Below are positions 27,301 to 39,067 of a stretch of 64,000 nucleotides of DNA, one piece after another. The stretch is from Cucumis sativus. Its lineage: Eukaryota; Streptophyta; Magnoliopsida; Cucurbitales; Cucurbitaceae. The position numbers and the translations under genes were made by a program. Every line of letters begins with the position of its first letter. The first letter of the stretch is position 1. The notes under the pieces were generated by a model. That model was not told the origin of the DNA, ran no database searches, and saw only the letters and a program-made list of their open reading frames with translations. Location of the stretch: positions 24,555,498 through 24,619,497 of the forward strand of contig NC_026660.2 in the NCBI RefSeq assembly GCF_000004075.3, written 5' to 3'.

Positions 27301-28447
27301 TTTGAATATATATATTATTCATATACACAATCGAAGTTTTAAATATAATTGTGAAAAATAAAAAGAAAAAAACATAAATTTTCATCACACCCAAACAAAA
27401 CATGAGCAAAATCCATTGATTCGTGAAATATATTTGATTGCTTGTTTTCCTTTTTCTGCCGTTTCAATATGAACCAAAAAGTGGATTTTAATAATCAAAT
27501 ACATAAGATTTTTGAAGGTGATAAAAATAGATTTACCAATTTTTAAATTATGGTCTCATGTTTATATTTACTCCATCCCAATTAACTAGTTAGAATTACT
27601 AATACTCCATTCAAACAAGTTTTTTACTTAAAGAAAACCATATTTTATTTGGTTAATGAAAAAAAAAAACGAGTACGGACAAAAATCAACCATATAAAGA
27701 AAAACACTCACATACAACTCAAAAGAAAAGGATCCATGGAGTGTAGGATCTCCACAAGAGAAATCTCAAGTCACTTATAACGACAAATAACAACGTTAGA
27801 CCAAACAATCAAACTAATTGCTTGGGAATTACTCAATGTAGCCTCGTGAATGCACTTATTACACTCTTGCCAAACACGAAGGAATAAAAGCACACCAATC
27901 AACTCGTGAGAATTTAAGCCTTAATAAACTATTTTGCTTTAAAGTATCAAATCTAATCGAGCTTTGTATCCCAACGTGAGATTTTATAAGAGCACCTTCC
28001 CCACAAAAATATTTCCCCTAACATAGAGCCTTACTAAAAGGGTATCACTAAAGACTATCTCGTACATAGAACACAATTATTTGGTATATTCCAGTAGCAT
28101 CTACAAATACAATCTCAGGTTTAGTAATCGATTACAAACAATAAGTCCAAAAATAAATGGATGTTTAAGAATTTATAACTTCAAATCAAATAAGATTAGC
28201 TCAAGATACCATCAAATGTGTATGATGTAAGAATGACGGAAAATACAACACACAAGTAAACCCTAAAAGAAATTGGGTTACCTTTCCTAATATATATATA
28301 TAATACAATTAACAAAAAGAATGTTTTTTTTTTTTTCAATTATCATTTATCATTATTATTTTCTATAATTTTAACAAAACAAAAAGAAAAAAAAAAGATA
28401 TATGGAGATAAAGAAAGTAATAAAGAAGGAAAAGTGAAAAAAAGAAA

Positions 28448-28459
28448 GGGGGGGGGGGG
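28448..28459. repeat. G12 homopolymer
   Basis: Twelve consecutive G residues in a purine-rich stretch, about 1.2 kb before the CESA start codon. It is unusual in this AT-rich region and prone to sequencing error. Confidence 0.9.
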
Positions 28460-28700
28460 AGGGTGATGAGAAGATGGAAGGAAGAGGTAAAAGGAAACTT
28501 GGAAGGTAAGAAGATGAAGTGAAGCGTATAGTCAAAAGCTATTATTTAATAGTCAACTCCGTCTTCTTCGTAACGCTCCCCTCTAACCTAAACCCTAATT
28601 ACTTTCTCTAATCCAAACAACAAATTTGTTCATTTGATTTTAGATTTACAACATTTACACCCAAACCCCCAAAAAAGGTTAAAAACGCGTTTGCCAGCAA

Positions 28701-29317
28701 ACCCCCCCATTTCCACTGTTCTAAGATGCGAGAGATAGAGATCAAAGCGAAAGGACATAATCTTCGCCGCGTGAGCAGATCCTACTTCCTTACTTCATCC
28801 TTTTTCTCTCTCTATCTAATCTTCCCTTCTTAATTCTTAATCCAATTTCATTTGGGTTTTTCTTTTTTTCTGAAATTCTTCTCTCTCAGATTCTCTCTCT
28901 GTTTCCTCTTCACTCACTCAACGCAACTGTGGAATCTGGAATGTTCAATCCCATCTTTCGCACTGGACTCAACCCACTACCACAAATAAAGTAACTATCA
29001 CCAAACCCGAACCAAACCACCAATTGCTTCTCTTCCTTTGATTCCCTTTGTTTAATTAAAACAAAACAAACACACTGTTTTTTGTTGTGGGTTTTTCGTT
29101 TTTCGTTTTAATTTTCTTTCCCCTTCTCTCTTCTTCCCTTTCGCCACCAACTCCGGTGGTGGGCACTGCCCAGCGCCACCACCACACTTCTGGGCCCACC
29201 TTTCTTTTCACTCACACATACGAACCCCTTTATCCCTTTCTCTCTCTGTCTGTCCATCTCTTATTATCTCCTTCTCTTCTACGCCTTCTCATTTCCACAC
29301 AAGGATACAATCTCCTC

Positions 29318-29379
<62 letters not shown>

Positions 29380-29684
29380 CCTTTTTCTTGTTTATCCCTC
29401 TAGCACTGGCGTTGATTATGACCGGGGCTAGCTAGTTTTTGCTAAGGGGACTCACTTTACCGTATGCGGGAATCCTTCAAGATATGCGTTTCTAGTCGAT
29501 TTTTCAATGGTGGCTACTGAAGATTGAAGTTTTTGGAAGGCAAAGATGAAAACTTTGTTAGGGTGATTTGTGAGGGGAGGACTCATTTACTTTGAGATCG
29601 GCGTCTAATTGGGATTCTCCTCTTTCTTCAATCTGGGTTTTGTTTCAGTTCAGGAGTTGAAAAATTGCAGTGCTTTTGTAAACG
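28701..29684 (+). promoter_or_regulatory. CESA promoter and 5' leader region
   Basis: The composition changes here to pyrimidine-rich (CTCTCT) sequence typical of plant promoters and leaders. It holds the (CT)26 run at 29321-29372 and four short upstream ORFs between 29464 and 29566. I could not fix the transcription start, and a leader intron is possible. Confidence 0.5.
29321..29372 (+). repeat. (CT)26 microsatellite in the CESA leader/promoter
   Basis: Fifty-two bases of perfect CT, or GA on the other strand. GA/CT tracts near plant gene starts are known targets of BBR/BPC (GAGA-binding) factors, so a regulatory role is possible, but this is inference. Confidence 0.95.
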
Positions 29685-32600
29685 ATGGACACCGCTGGTA
29701 GACTCATTGCTGGGTCTCATAATAGAAATGAGTTTGTTCTGATCAATGCAGACGAGACTGCTCGGGTAAGATTAAGACTCCTTGACATAAAGCATTGGCT
29801 CATTTGAGGAATTTTCCGACCTTTCTGAGTTTGTTTTTCGTTTTAACTTGGGGTTTCTTCGAAATGGACAATTTGGGGCTTCGATTCTTCATTCTTGCAA
29901 GGAATTTCTTCTGTAGGTCTTTGCTTCAACCGACGAAAAGATACTGTTTTCTATCATCCCTTTTCTTTTCCTCCCATTATCACTCCACTCATAGGAAAGC
30001 TAAAGATAAAGAAAGTAAAATACCTAGTCTTTCACGGAGTTCTGTGCATGTCGGGTTGCTTCTGTTGTTTTGGTTTGGGGAGGAGTTGATTGAATCGAAG
30101 AAATTTAGTGTCTGTTCTTATATAACATCTTGCATTTTGATACTTCAAATTTTCTTCAGATGCTTTCTGGAAATCTATGCGCTTTCTGCTTTGTGTTGTA
30201 AGTTTTCATTATTTAACATGTTTGTAGAGTCTTTTAAATCTACCCTGAATAGGGCTAGAACAAATTATCGCCCTTCAGCTCTATTTTTACTGTACTATGT
30301 TTGTTATGTTGATTCTGTTTAAGAACAGAAGCAATTTGATTTTAAGATGATCAGTGCTGGACTCATTTTAGCCACCACTCGAGTTTAGGTACTTACTTTA
30401 CTGTTTCCATTTTTATTTGGTGTTTCCAGATCAAGTCTGTGAAAGAATTGAGTGGGCAAACATGTCAGATTTGTGGAGATGAAGTAGAGTTAACTGCCGA
30501 GGGAGAGCTCTTTGTTGCCTGTAATGAATGTGCTTTTCCAGTTTGTAGACCTTGCTATGAGTACGAGAGAAGAGAGGGAAATCAAGCTTGTCCGCAGTGT
30601 AAAACCAGATACAAGCGCATTAAAGGTAGGGTTTTTAGTATTGTCAGTCTATTATTGTGGCTTTTTTGGTTGCAATATTAATCTGTGGTGGAAATTGCAG
30701 GCAGTCCTAGGGTTGAAGGTGACGAGGATGAAGATGATATTGATGATTTGGACAATGAGTTCGATTATGGAAACCTCGATGATTTTGGCCCTCGCCATGC
30801 TGCTGAAGGATCATATGGATCGCACCTTAACTCTGGCCGTGGTTCCCACCCTAATGCATCTCATATCCCTGGACAGTCAGAGCATGAACCTTCTCCTCTT
30901 GGTTCTGAGATTCCCCTCCTGACATATGGTGAGGAGGTAAGTGGAGTTCAACACCTTCTTGTTCTCTTGGTTATGAAATTGTTGATATTCAAACCAAACC
31001 CGTGTAATGGTTCTTTTTCATGTGCCAGGATTATGAAATTTCTGCCGATCAACATGCCCTTGTACCCCATTTTATGGGTAATGGAAATCGAGTCCATCCA
31101 ATGCCTTCTCCTGATCGATCAAGTCCTTGTAAGTCATTGAGGCAGTGAGATGCTTATTTCTAATATGCATGGTTATATACATTATGGTTGACATCTTGAT
31201 TGCCATTCCGTAGCACAATGTAGACCAATGGTTCCCCACAAAGATTTTGCATTATATGGTTATGGGAGTGTGGCATGGAAGGACAGAATGGAAGATTGGA
31301 AGAAGAAGCAAAATGATAAACTTCAAGTAGTGAAACACCCAGGGGTTGATGATGGGAATGATATCGACGATCCTGATTTGCCCATGTAAGCCACTGTTCA
31401 AAGTGTTTTGTTTGTGTTGTAGGCTCATTTACGTACATTTTTTTTCTGTCTAAAATTGAACTTTTGTGGTCTGTTGTTAAACTCTACATTTTAGAATTCA
31501 CGTGTAGTTTCATGTGAAAAGATTGGCATGCAATTCAACTTATTTCACAGCTTCTTTCTCTCTTCCTGTATCTATATTTCATCTTTTCTTCTTTAAGCTA
31601 TGTAATAACTAACCATTTATTTGTGTACCATTCTACAGGATGGATGAAGCTAGGCAGCCTCTATCAAGGAAATTGCCCATCTCTTCAAGCAGGATAAATC
31701 CGTACAGATTAATCATCTTGCTTCGTCTTGTTATTCTCGGCCTGTTTTTCCATTACAGAATTCTTCATCCAGTTGAAGATGCCTATGGCCTGTGGCTGAC
31801 TTCAGTAATATGTGAAATATGGTTTGCTGTATCGTGGATTCTTGATCAGTTCCCAAAATGGTATCCAATTGAAAGAGAAACTTATCTTGATCGGCTTTCA
31901 CTAAGGTAATGTGGACACAAATCTTCTTACTGCTCATTTGGTAATTTGTAAAATTTTCCATCTACTTTGGGCAGCTGTCCCTGATAATTTGGTTTTCACA
32001 TTTTTAGGTATGAAAAAGAAGGGAAACCTTCTGAATTAGCCAGTGTGGATATATTTGTTAGTACTGTCGATCCAACGAAAGAACCTCCTTTGATCACTGC
32101 AAATACAGTACTTTCCATCCTTGCAGTCGACTATCCAGTTGATAAAGTTGCATGCTATGTCTCAGATGATGGTGCAGCCATGTTAACATTTGAAGCACTC
32201 TCTGAGACATCTGAATTTGCAAGGAAATGGGTTCCTTTCTGTAAAAAATTCAATATTGAGCCTCGTGCCCCAGAGTTTTATTTCTCTCAGAAGATTGATT
32301 ATTTGAAGAACAAGGTCCACCCAGCATTTGTCAGGGAAAGGCGAGCAATGAAGGTTTGTAACAGTTGCTGCTTTTTTCTCTTTCCGTTGATGTGATTTAG
32401 ATAACCTCATTTACAATTGTGGTTGAAGTTAGGATGCTGATCTTCTATTCTTATGGTTTGCTGCACCAATATTGGTGACTTTATGTTTGTGTACTTTGCT
32501 TTCAACAGAGAGAATATGAAGAGTTTAAGGTTAGGGTGAATGCTTTGGTCTCCATGGCTCAAAAGGTTCCTGAGGATGGCTGGACAATGCAAGATGGTAC

Positions 32601-35233
32601 TCCGTGGCCTGGGAACAATGTTCGAGACCACCCTGGCATGATTCAGGTAATATTCATGTCTTGAAATTTGTCAACATTTTGTGAATAAGAATGGCTTGGT
32701 GTTTTTGAGGCTCTGAAGCCTATGAACGAAGTCTTAGTCTGGTTGTAATTGTGTGAAACAAGCCAAATCATGTAATGTTTGTACAAGCTAAAGGTACTTC
32801 GCATTTGTGCCTTCACAGGTTTTCCTTGGCCAAAATGGAGTTTGTGATGTTGAAGGAAATGAGCTACCACGTTTGGTTTATGTTTCTCGTGAAAAGCGGC
32901 CAGGGTTCGAACATCACAAAAAGGCTGGTGCCATGAATTCACTGGTATGTATTAAGCTAGAGTCTTCATCCCCTGATTCCTAGATGATCAGCAATTGAGC
33001 AGTGCTCTTATGTGCATCTTCTGTACACTTTTGATTACATTTGCTGCCTTTAAACTTTTTTCTTATTTCATCTTTTTCTTTGAAGGTTCGGGTCTCGGCA
33101 GTTCTCTCAAATGCTCCTTATCTTCTCAATGTTGACTGTGATCACTACATTAACAATAGCAAGGCACTTAGAGAAGCTATGTGTTTCATGATGGATCCTA
33201 CATCTGGAAAGAAAGTTTGTTATGTGCAGTTTCCTCAAAGGTTTGATGGGATCGATCGACATGATAGATATTCAAACCGGAACGTAGTATTCTTTGATGT
33301 ATGTATATGCTTCATTGGTTGGACAGTGTACATGTAATTTTTTGTACTAATGCCTAGTTGAAAGCCTAATGTAAAAAAATTTAATGCAGATTAACATGAA
33401 AGGATTAGATGGACTACAAGGACCAATATATGTTGGTACAGGATGTGTTTTCCGTAGGGTTGCCCTCTATGGATATGATGCTCCTTCCAAGAAAAAACCC
33501 CCAAGCAAAACATGCAACTGTTTGCCAAAATGGTGCTGTCTGTGTTGTGGGTCTAGGAGCAAGAAAGGAAAGGCCAATAATTCAAAAAAGAAGAAGACAA
33601 AGCACAGAGAAGCATCAAAGCAGATCCATGCACTTGAGAATATCGAGGAGGGAATCGAAGGTAACAAATTAATTTAGTTTTGGAATGTTGTGTTGTATAA
33701 TACTTTTGTGATTTAAGTAGATTAGGAGAAATCCAACATGACTTGCCATATATTTACTGCAGACCTAAGTATAGAGAAATTAAATGCGTCTGAAATAAAA
33801 TTGGCAAAAAAGTTCGGGCAATCTCCAGTGTTTGTTGCCTCAACCCTGTTGGAAAATGGTGGAGTTCCCCATGATGTGAGTGCTGCATCTCTCCTAAGAG
33901 AAGCCATTCAAGTCATCAGTTGTGGTTATGAAGATAAAACAGAATGGGGGAAAGAGGTTAGTAATAACTGAAAATTTGAACTTTTTCTAAAGCAATATTA
34001 GTCCGATTTTGCTTCTTTGAGATTTCGTCTTTAAAATATTTCAATTTGATTGATTTCAGGTTGGCTGGATTTATGGTTCTGTGACTGAAGATATCTTGAC
34101 TGGATTTAAAATGCACTGTCACGGCTGGCGGTCTGTGTATTGTATTCCCAAGAGACCCGCATTTAAAGGATCGGCTCCAATCAATCTCTCAGATCGTCTA
34201 CACCAAGTTTTACGGTGGGCTCTAGGATCTGTTGAGATATTCTTGAGCAGACACTGTCCTATCTGGTATGGCTATGGAGGTGGGTTGAAATGTCTGGAAC
34301 GATTTTCATACATAAACTCAGTGGTCTACCCGTGGACCTCAATCCCATTGCTTGTTTACTGTAGTCTGCCAGCTATCTGTCTTCTCACTGGAAAATTTAT
34401 TGTTCCCGAGGTAAATCTCTTTCTCCTTTACTTTGGTTTGTTTGATTATTCTTGAACAAAAAATTCTCACATGCAACGAAATGGAACTGTATGATTAAAT
34501 GTAAATTATTTCATGTATTTCCTACTATGTGTTGAAAGAAAGGATCCTTATAATTACTTCTGTTTTGGTTGCTTTTCTCACTAAATACCATTACGAAGAA
34601 CCTCGTGAATATATTTGTTCTAATTACCAACATTTTTATGAACATTTGCAGATTAGCAATTATGCTAGTCTTATTTTCATGGCACTCTTCATTTCAATTG
34701 CTGCGACCGGTATTCTTGAGATGCAGTGGGGTGGTGTCGGGATTGACGACTGGTGGAGAAACGAACAATTCTGGGTTATTGGAGGTGTTTCGTCACATCT
34801 TTTTGCTCTCTTCCAAGGTCTACTCAAGGTTTTAGCTGGTGTTAGTACCAACTTCACAGTTACATCCAAAGCAGCTGATGATGGTGAATTCTCAGAGCTC
34901 TATATCTTCAAGTGGACATCATTGTTAATACCTCCCACAACCTTATTGATCATAAACATTGTTGGTGTGATCGTCGGGATCTCAGATGCCATCAATAATG
35001 GGTATGACTCCTGGGGTCCTCTTTTCGGAAGGCTATTTTTCGCTCTTTGGGTGATTATCCACCTCTACCCTTTCTTGAAGGGTTTGTTAGGGAAACAGGA
35101 CCGGTTACCAACGATCATTGTTGTTTGGTCAATTCTTTTAGCCTCAATCTTAACATTACTCTGGGTAAGAATCAACCCATTTGTATCCAAAGACGGTCCT
35201 GTTTTAGAAGTTTGCGGGTTGAATTGCGACTAA
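29685..35233 (+). CDS. CESA6: Cellulose synthase A catalytic subunit, CESA6 clade
   Basis: Fourteen exons: 29685-29765, 30430-30625, 30701-30936, 31029-31128, 31214-31385, 31639-31905, 32008-32353, 32509-32646, 32819-32944, 33086-33298, 33390-33660, 33763-33956, 34060-34410 and 34652-35233, giving 1090 aa. It makes beta-1,4-glucan from UDP-glucose in plasma-membrane rosettes. The N-terminal RING-type zinc finger uses C39, C42, C58, C61, C66, C69, C81 and C84. Catalytic motifs are all present: DDG (404-406), DCD (571-573), TED (789-791) and QVLRW (829-833). A Cys/Lys-rich class-specific region lies near 615-655, and hydrophobic helices sit before the catalytic loop and after residue 860. The N-terminus ([20 protein letters not shown]) and acidic linker fit the CESA2/5/6/9 group, which serves primary walls. 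C858 sits where I recall Trp in most CESAs. Family and function are very sure; the exact orthologue among CESA2/5/6/9 is not. Confidence 0.97.
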
Positions 35234-38200
35234 GAAACAAGTTGGTTGGGACGAGACAGGATGATTATGGTTTTTGCAGGAAATTTGACTAATTTTTGTT
35301 GGAAGAAAGTTAATGCAGTATGTTGTAGATAGAGAGAGGGTTGGGTTGGTTGGTTGAAGGGTGAGTAATTGTTATTTGTTCTATAGATTTCTTTGATTCT
35401 TTTATTAAAATTACTCTGGCCTCTGGGTGCTTAATTAGCCTTTTACTAAATTGCTCCTTATTTTTGTCCCATGAAAAACACATCAACTTAATATAATTTA
35501 TTCCCTTATCAAAACTCTTGGGGGATATGTAAAATTTGTCTCATACTCTCTCATTTTTGTTCCCTCTTGTTTCCTTCATAAATCTTTGTTAACGGCATTC
35601 TTCATCTTTCCCTCTTCTCAACAATGAATTAAATTAAATTCCACTCTATTGACCTTCCATTTGAATTTCAACTTTCAAATTTATTAGTCCTCAACCAAAT
35701 GTTCCTTGTGTTTTTCAACATCTGTTACGAAGATGACTGATGCTCATATCCGTCTTGATATACATGGAAGTTTTACATGACAGTTTTTGATCGGTGTGAA
35801 AATGAACATACTTTCCAAAGTAAAGTTAAAATTATTAGCATTAGGACACTACAAATTATTCTTCTAAGGTGACATTCCAGTCTCAAAGGACTGACAATTC
35901 CATCAAATGACAAAAAAAGCAGATGAAGACAATCTTTGGCCAATTCAAACTATTACAAATACTTTGCTTTGAATTGAAGGTCAATTTTCTCTAACTCATA
36001 TTGGTTTTTCTTCACTGTCATCTATAACCAACAAATGTTAAAATAAAAGCACAAAATAGGGATACTGTGCTTAAAAAACTTTGATTTATCATTGAAAATT
36101 ATTCTTAACGTGTTATTCAACAAGCCAAATCTACGTTCTCATTACTAATATTACATAATCAATAATAAGGTTGTAGTTGTTTTCTTGAATTAACACTAAA
36201 AATCAAATTTAAATGGTGTTTGATCAACTGATTTTAGTTACATACGTCTCTTTTTTTTTTTTTCTTGAAAGAAAACAATTAGCTTAACTATTTATTTAAT
36301 TTGATGAAAATGACTAAATTGGAAACTTCCTAAAATTCATGAAAAATAAACAAAATTGATATAGAAAGAGACAAAATGAAGCATGGTCCATATAGATAGA
36401 CTTTTAAGCATCAATTTGAATAACCACAAAGTGAAAAAAAATAACAATATAAGAAATTGAAATAGTAATTTCCATCAAAGGAATATTTTAAAAACAAATT
36501 ATAAAAAGCAAGTCACCATTTTCTTGTAGCAAAAGCAATTAGTCTTTTACACGCTTCATTATCATCTCTCAAACCCTAACCCCCAAGAAGAAAATGTCAA
36601 AAGTCATTCTTTTATATTCTTCCAAATTAATCCTTAACACCAAAGACATCATACACACCCGTTTGACAATTTCCCATTATTTTTATGTCGACCATGTCGT
36701 CCATGAATTCACATATTTCTCTTCATCAGTGGACACAGCTAACACACTGTTTTTTATTTCTTTAATTATCGATTTTATAACATGTTGGTGGAGTATGATC
36801 CTACCATGTGATTCCATGCTAACACGTATAATTTTCATTATGGGTCCCGAGATGCCTTTCTTTTCTTGAAAGACCATTTTATAATAGTGATTTAAGTCAT
36901 AAATTTTTCCGTAATTATAGTCTCCATTTTAAGACATTATTTTTTTTTCCACATGTTTTGAGTTTAGTTTATTTAGTTTTCAGATTTTAAACATTTTTTT
37001 TAATATACAAGTTCTTAGTTTAATTTACAAATATTACTTTCTTTCTTTTTTCTGAAATTCAAGTTTTGAAGTCTTCCATTTTTTTTACCTTTAGTCAGAT
37101 TATTTAATTTAACAGAGTTAAATTAATCTCACTAATTTTATCATTATCAAAATTAATTAAAAATTGTCACATTGTAATTTTCTAATATTTTACTTTTTAT
37201 ATCTTGGTTCAACCATAAATGAAAGTATATACTTAAATCAATAATAGAGTGTCATTTTTATTTTTCAATCTAAAAATGATTTAAGAGAAGTTCAAAGTTT
37301 ATATATATATTTGCTTTGGTACTATAATAATGTTTTGAGTTGAAAAGATATGGTGCATGTTATGATCCATGGTTGATATATAACTAATCAATATTTTGAA
37401 TTGAATTTACATACCATAGGGTGAAAGTCTATATTTATTCTTAACGAAAATCTTATCAAATTAATTAAGATCTTAGTAAATATATAGTTATTAATACTCC
37501 ACAATTTAAGATAAATAAATAAATAGATTGTTAATTCTTATTTTTAGAAAAGGTAAAGTCAAAGTCAGATTTAGTTATTGTAGAAACGTAATTCACTTGT
37601 AATAATATTATAAAAATGTAACTGTAGCTTTTAAATACAAATAATACTATTTGTTCAAATAATAATTTAAAAAATGGGAACACTATAATTATATTATTAA
37701 GAAAAAAGAATAAAAAAAACAACAAAAATATTAGATACGTTAGATCTTGGAATGACATAGGTCAACAAAGTCAATAATGCATTTTTAAAATCCAAACTTT
37801 TTAATAATTTGATCATGTATAACTAATATTTGATCCCTATCATCCATAACTTAGCTTAATTTTTATATATTAAAGACGTATAATAAAATGAAAAAGTAAC
37901 TTCTTTTTGTTGTTTTTTTTATACTTCTACATTTTTTTCAAATCGTTATTTGGTCACGATTGGATAGCAAATATAAAAATACTATTTTAAAAAAAAATTG
38001 TTATTTAGTTGGGCAAATATAAATGACCAAATCTAAACTATTGTTTTTCAAATAAAATTGGTTGTTTCCGGAACAAAATTAAATTAAATTGATTGTTTTT
38101 TAAATAAAATCTTAAAAAATAGTAATTGATTTATCAATCCAAATTACCAAAAACTTAGGAAAAGAATATTTTAGATTTAGATTTGATATTTAGCTCCAAA

Positions 38201-38400
38201 TTTAAATTTTTGTGAATAGAGGGTTTTTAGAATTTATTATTAGGAGATTTTGAAGAGCATTTATAAAATTATGGACAACTTTGACTGATCTTTAATGGAA
38301 CCCTCTAATTGATGTGGAGAAGTATTTTAATTTGGAGGCCCACGAACAAATTGTTTATAATAAAATGGGATGTAGCAAATGACTTGTAACAACTTTTGGT
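35234..38400. other. CESA 3' untranslated region and AT-rich spacer
   Basis: The first 200-400 bases are probably the CESA 3' untranslated region. The rest is AT-rich with no recognisable gene, RNA or mobile element. Confidence 0.55.
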
Positions 38401-38405
38401 GTGTG

Positions 38406-38413
38406 TATAAAAG
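38406..38413 (+). promoter_or_regulatory. TATA box of the small gene at 38663
   Basis: TATAAAAG is a strong TATA match 257 bp before the start codon. The sequence after it becomes CT-rich and leader-like, so a start of transcription near 38435-38445 is expected. Confidence 0.6.
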
Positions 38414-38662
38414 ATATAATTTCCACTATTTTCCATCTATCTTCTTGGCACCAACCTCGCAATTTCTTTCTTTCCCTAACCATTCTCTCTCTCTTAAAAG
38501 CTTCTGCCAAATTCAACAATTACGCGCTATTTCGCAAAACCAACACAAACCCATTACAATTCACACACAATATATTCAACAACCAAAATTAAAAAGATAT
38601 CACTACACACTTCATTCTCTCTCTCTTGTTTCTCTCTCTACCTAGAGCTTGCTTTTGTTTCA

Positions 38663-39067
38663 ATGGAAGAAGAATCCTCGAGTTCGCCTAATTCGGAGGA
38701 GGTATTGGGTGCGGCGCAGCAGTTGATGCAGTTAAGCAACGACGACAATAGTAGCAATGTCGACGTAGTCGTTGCGGAGGCGAAGAAGAACAAGAAGAAG
38801 GATTTTGGTGGGGATGGGGGTGGGGGTGGTGGCTGTCGAGAGGAAGAGGTTGATCAAAAGAGATGTCAAATAGAATCGTCGGTTTGGTTGAAAATTGAAG
38901 AGATTTTTGGGAAAGATAATGAAGGAGATCATTGTTGTCATCATCATTCTTCTATTATTAATTCTCGTCCTAAGAAGAGACGATTTCGATCCATTCAAAG
39001 TATTTATATGAAGACTAAACCTATCACTAATGGTAGATTCTCTACTAAGACAATGGTCGGGAATTGA
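38663..39067 (+). CDS. Small unrecognised plant protein with basic C-terminal motif
   Basis: A single uninterrupted frame of 134 residues begins at the first ATG after a good TATA box and CT-rich leader, which supports a real gene. I do not recognise it by name. The N-terminus is acidic and Ser-rich (MEEESSSSPNSEEVLGAAQQ). A Lys run, a Gly tract and a short WLKIEEIFG segment follow, then a Cys/His-rich patch (HCCHHH). Next come a basic cluster PKKRRFRSIQSIYMKTKPI and a short tail. The basic block looks like a nuclear localisation or nucleic-acid/protein contact signal. I have an impression of similar RSI-IY-TKP tails in plant-specific uncharacterised proteins, but cannot name the family. No signal peptide or membrane segment is seen. 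The low-complexity Gly and Lys tracts keep confidence moderate. Confidence 0.7.
   Translation: MEEESSSSPNSEEVLGAAQQLMQLSNDDNSSNVDVVVAEAKKNKKKDFGGDGGGGGGCREEEVDQKRCQIESSVWLKIEEIFGKDNEGDHCCHHHSSIINSRPKKRRFRSIQSIYMKTKPITNGRFSTKTMVGN

Larger units (their letters stand above)
18469..28700. other. AT-rich intergenic DNA
   Basis: Apart from the WDR83 3' untranslated region at the start, I see no supportable gene in about 10 kb. Open frames are short and compositionally biased. Landmarks are a (TA)35 microsatellite at 20841-20910 and an (AG)13 run at 21334-21359. The stretch 27650-28260 is somewhat less AT-rich and may be an old repeat, but I could not identify it. Confidence 0.55.

Noticed and set aside
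27650..28260. Transposon fragment in the CESA upstream region
   Set aside because: It is somewhat more complex than its surroundings, but I found no terminal repeat, protein motif or target duplication.
29087..29431. 114-codon frame with an SLSL tract upstream of CESA
   Set aside because: It is an artefact of the (CT)26 tract in the leader, with no protein-like composition.
29795..30322. 175-codon frame in CESA intron 1
   Set aside because: It lies entirely in the intron between the conserved exon ends at 29765 and 30430 and has no family motif.
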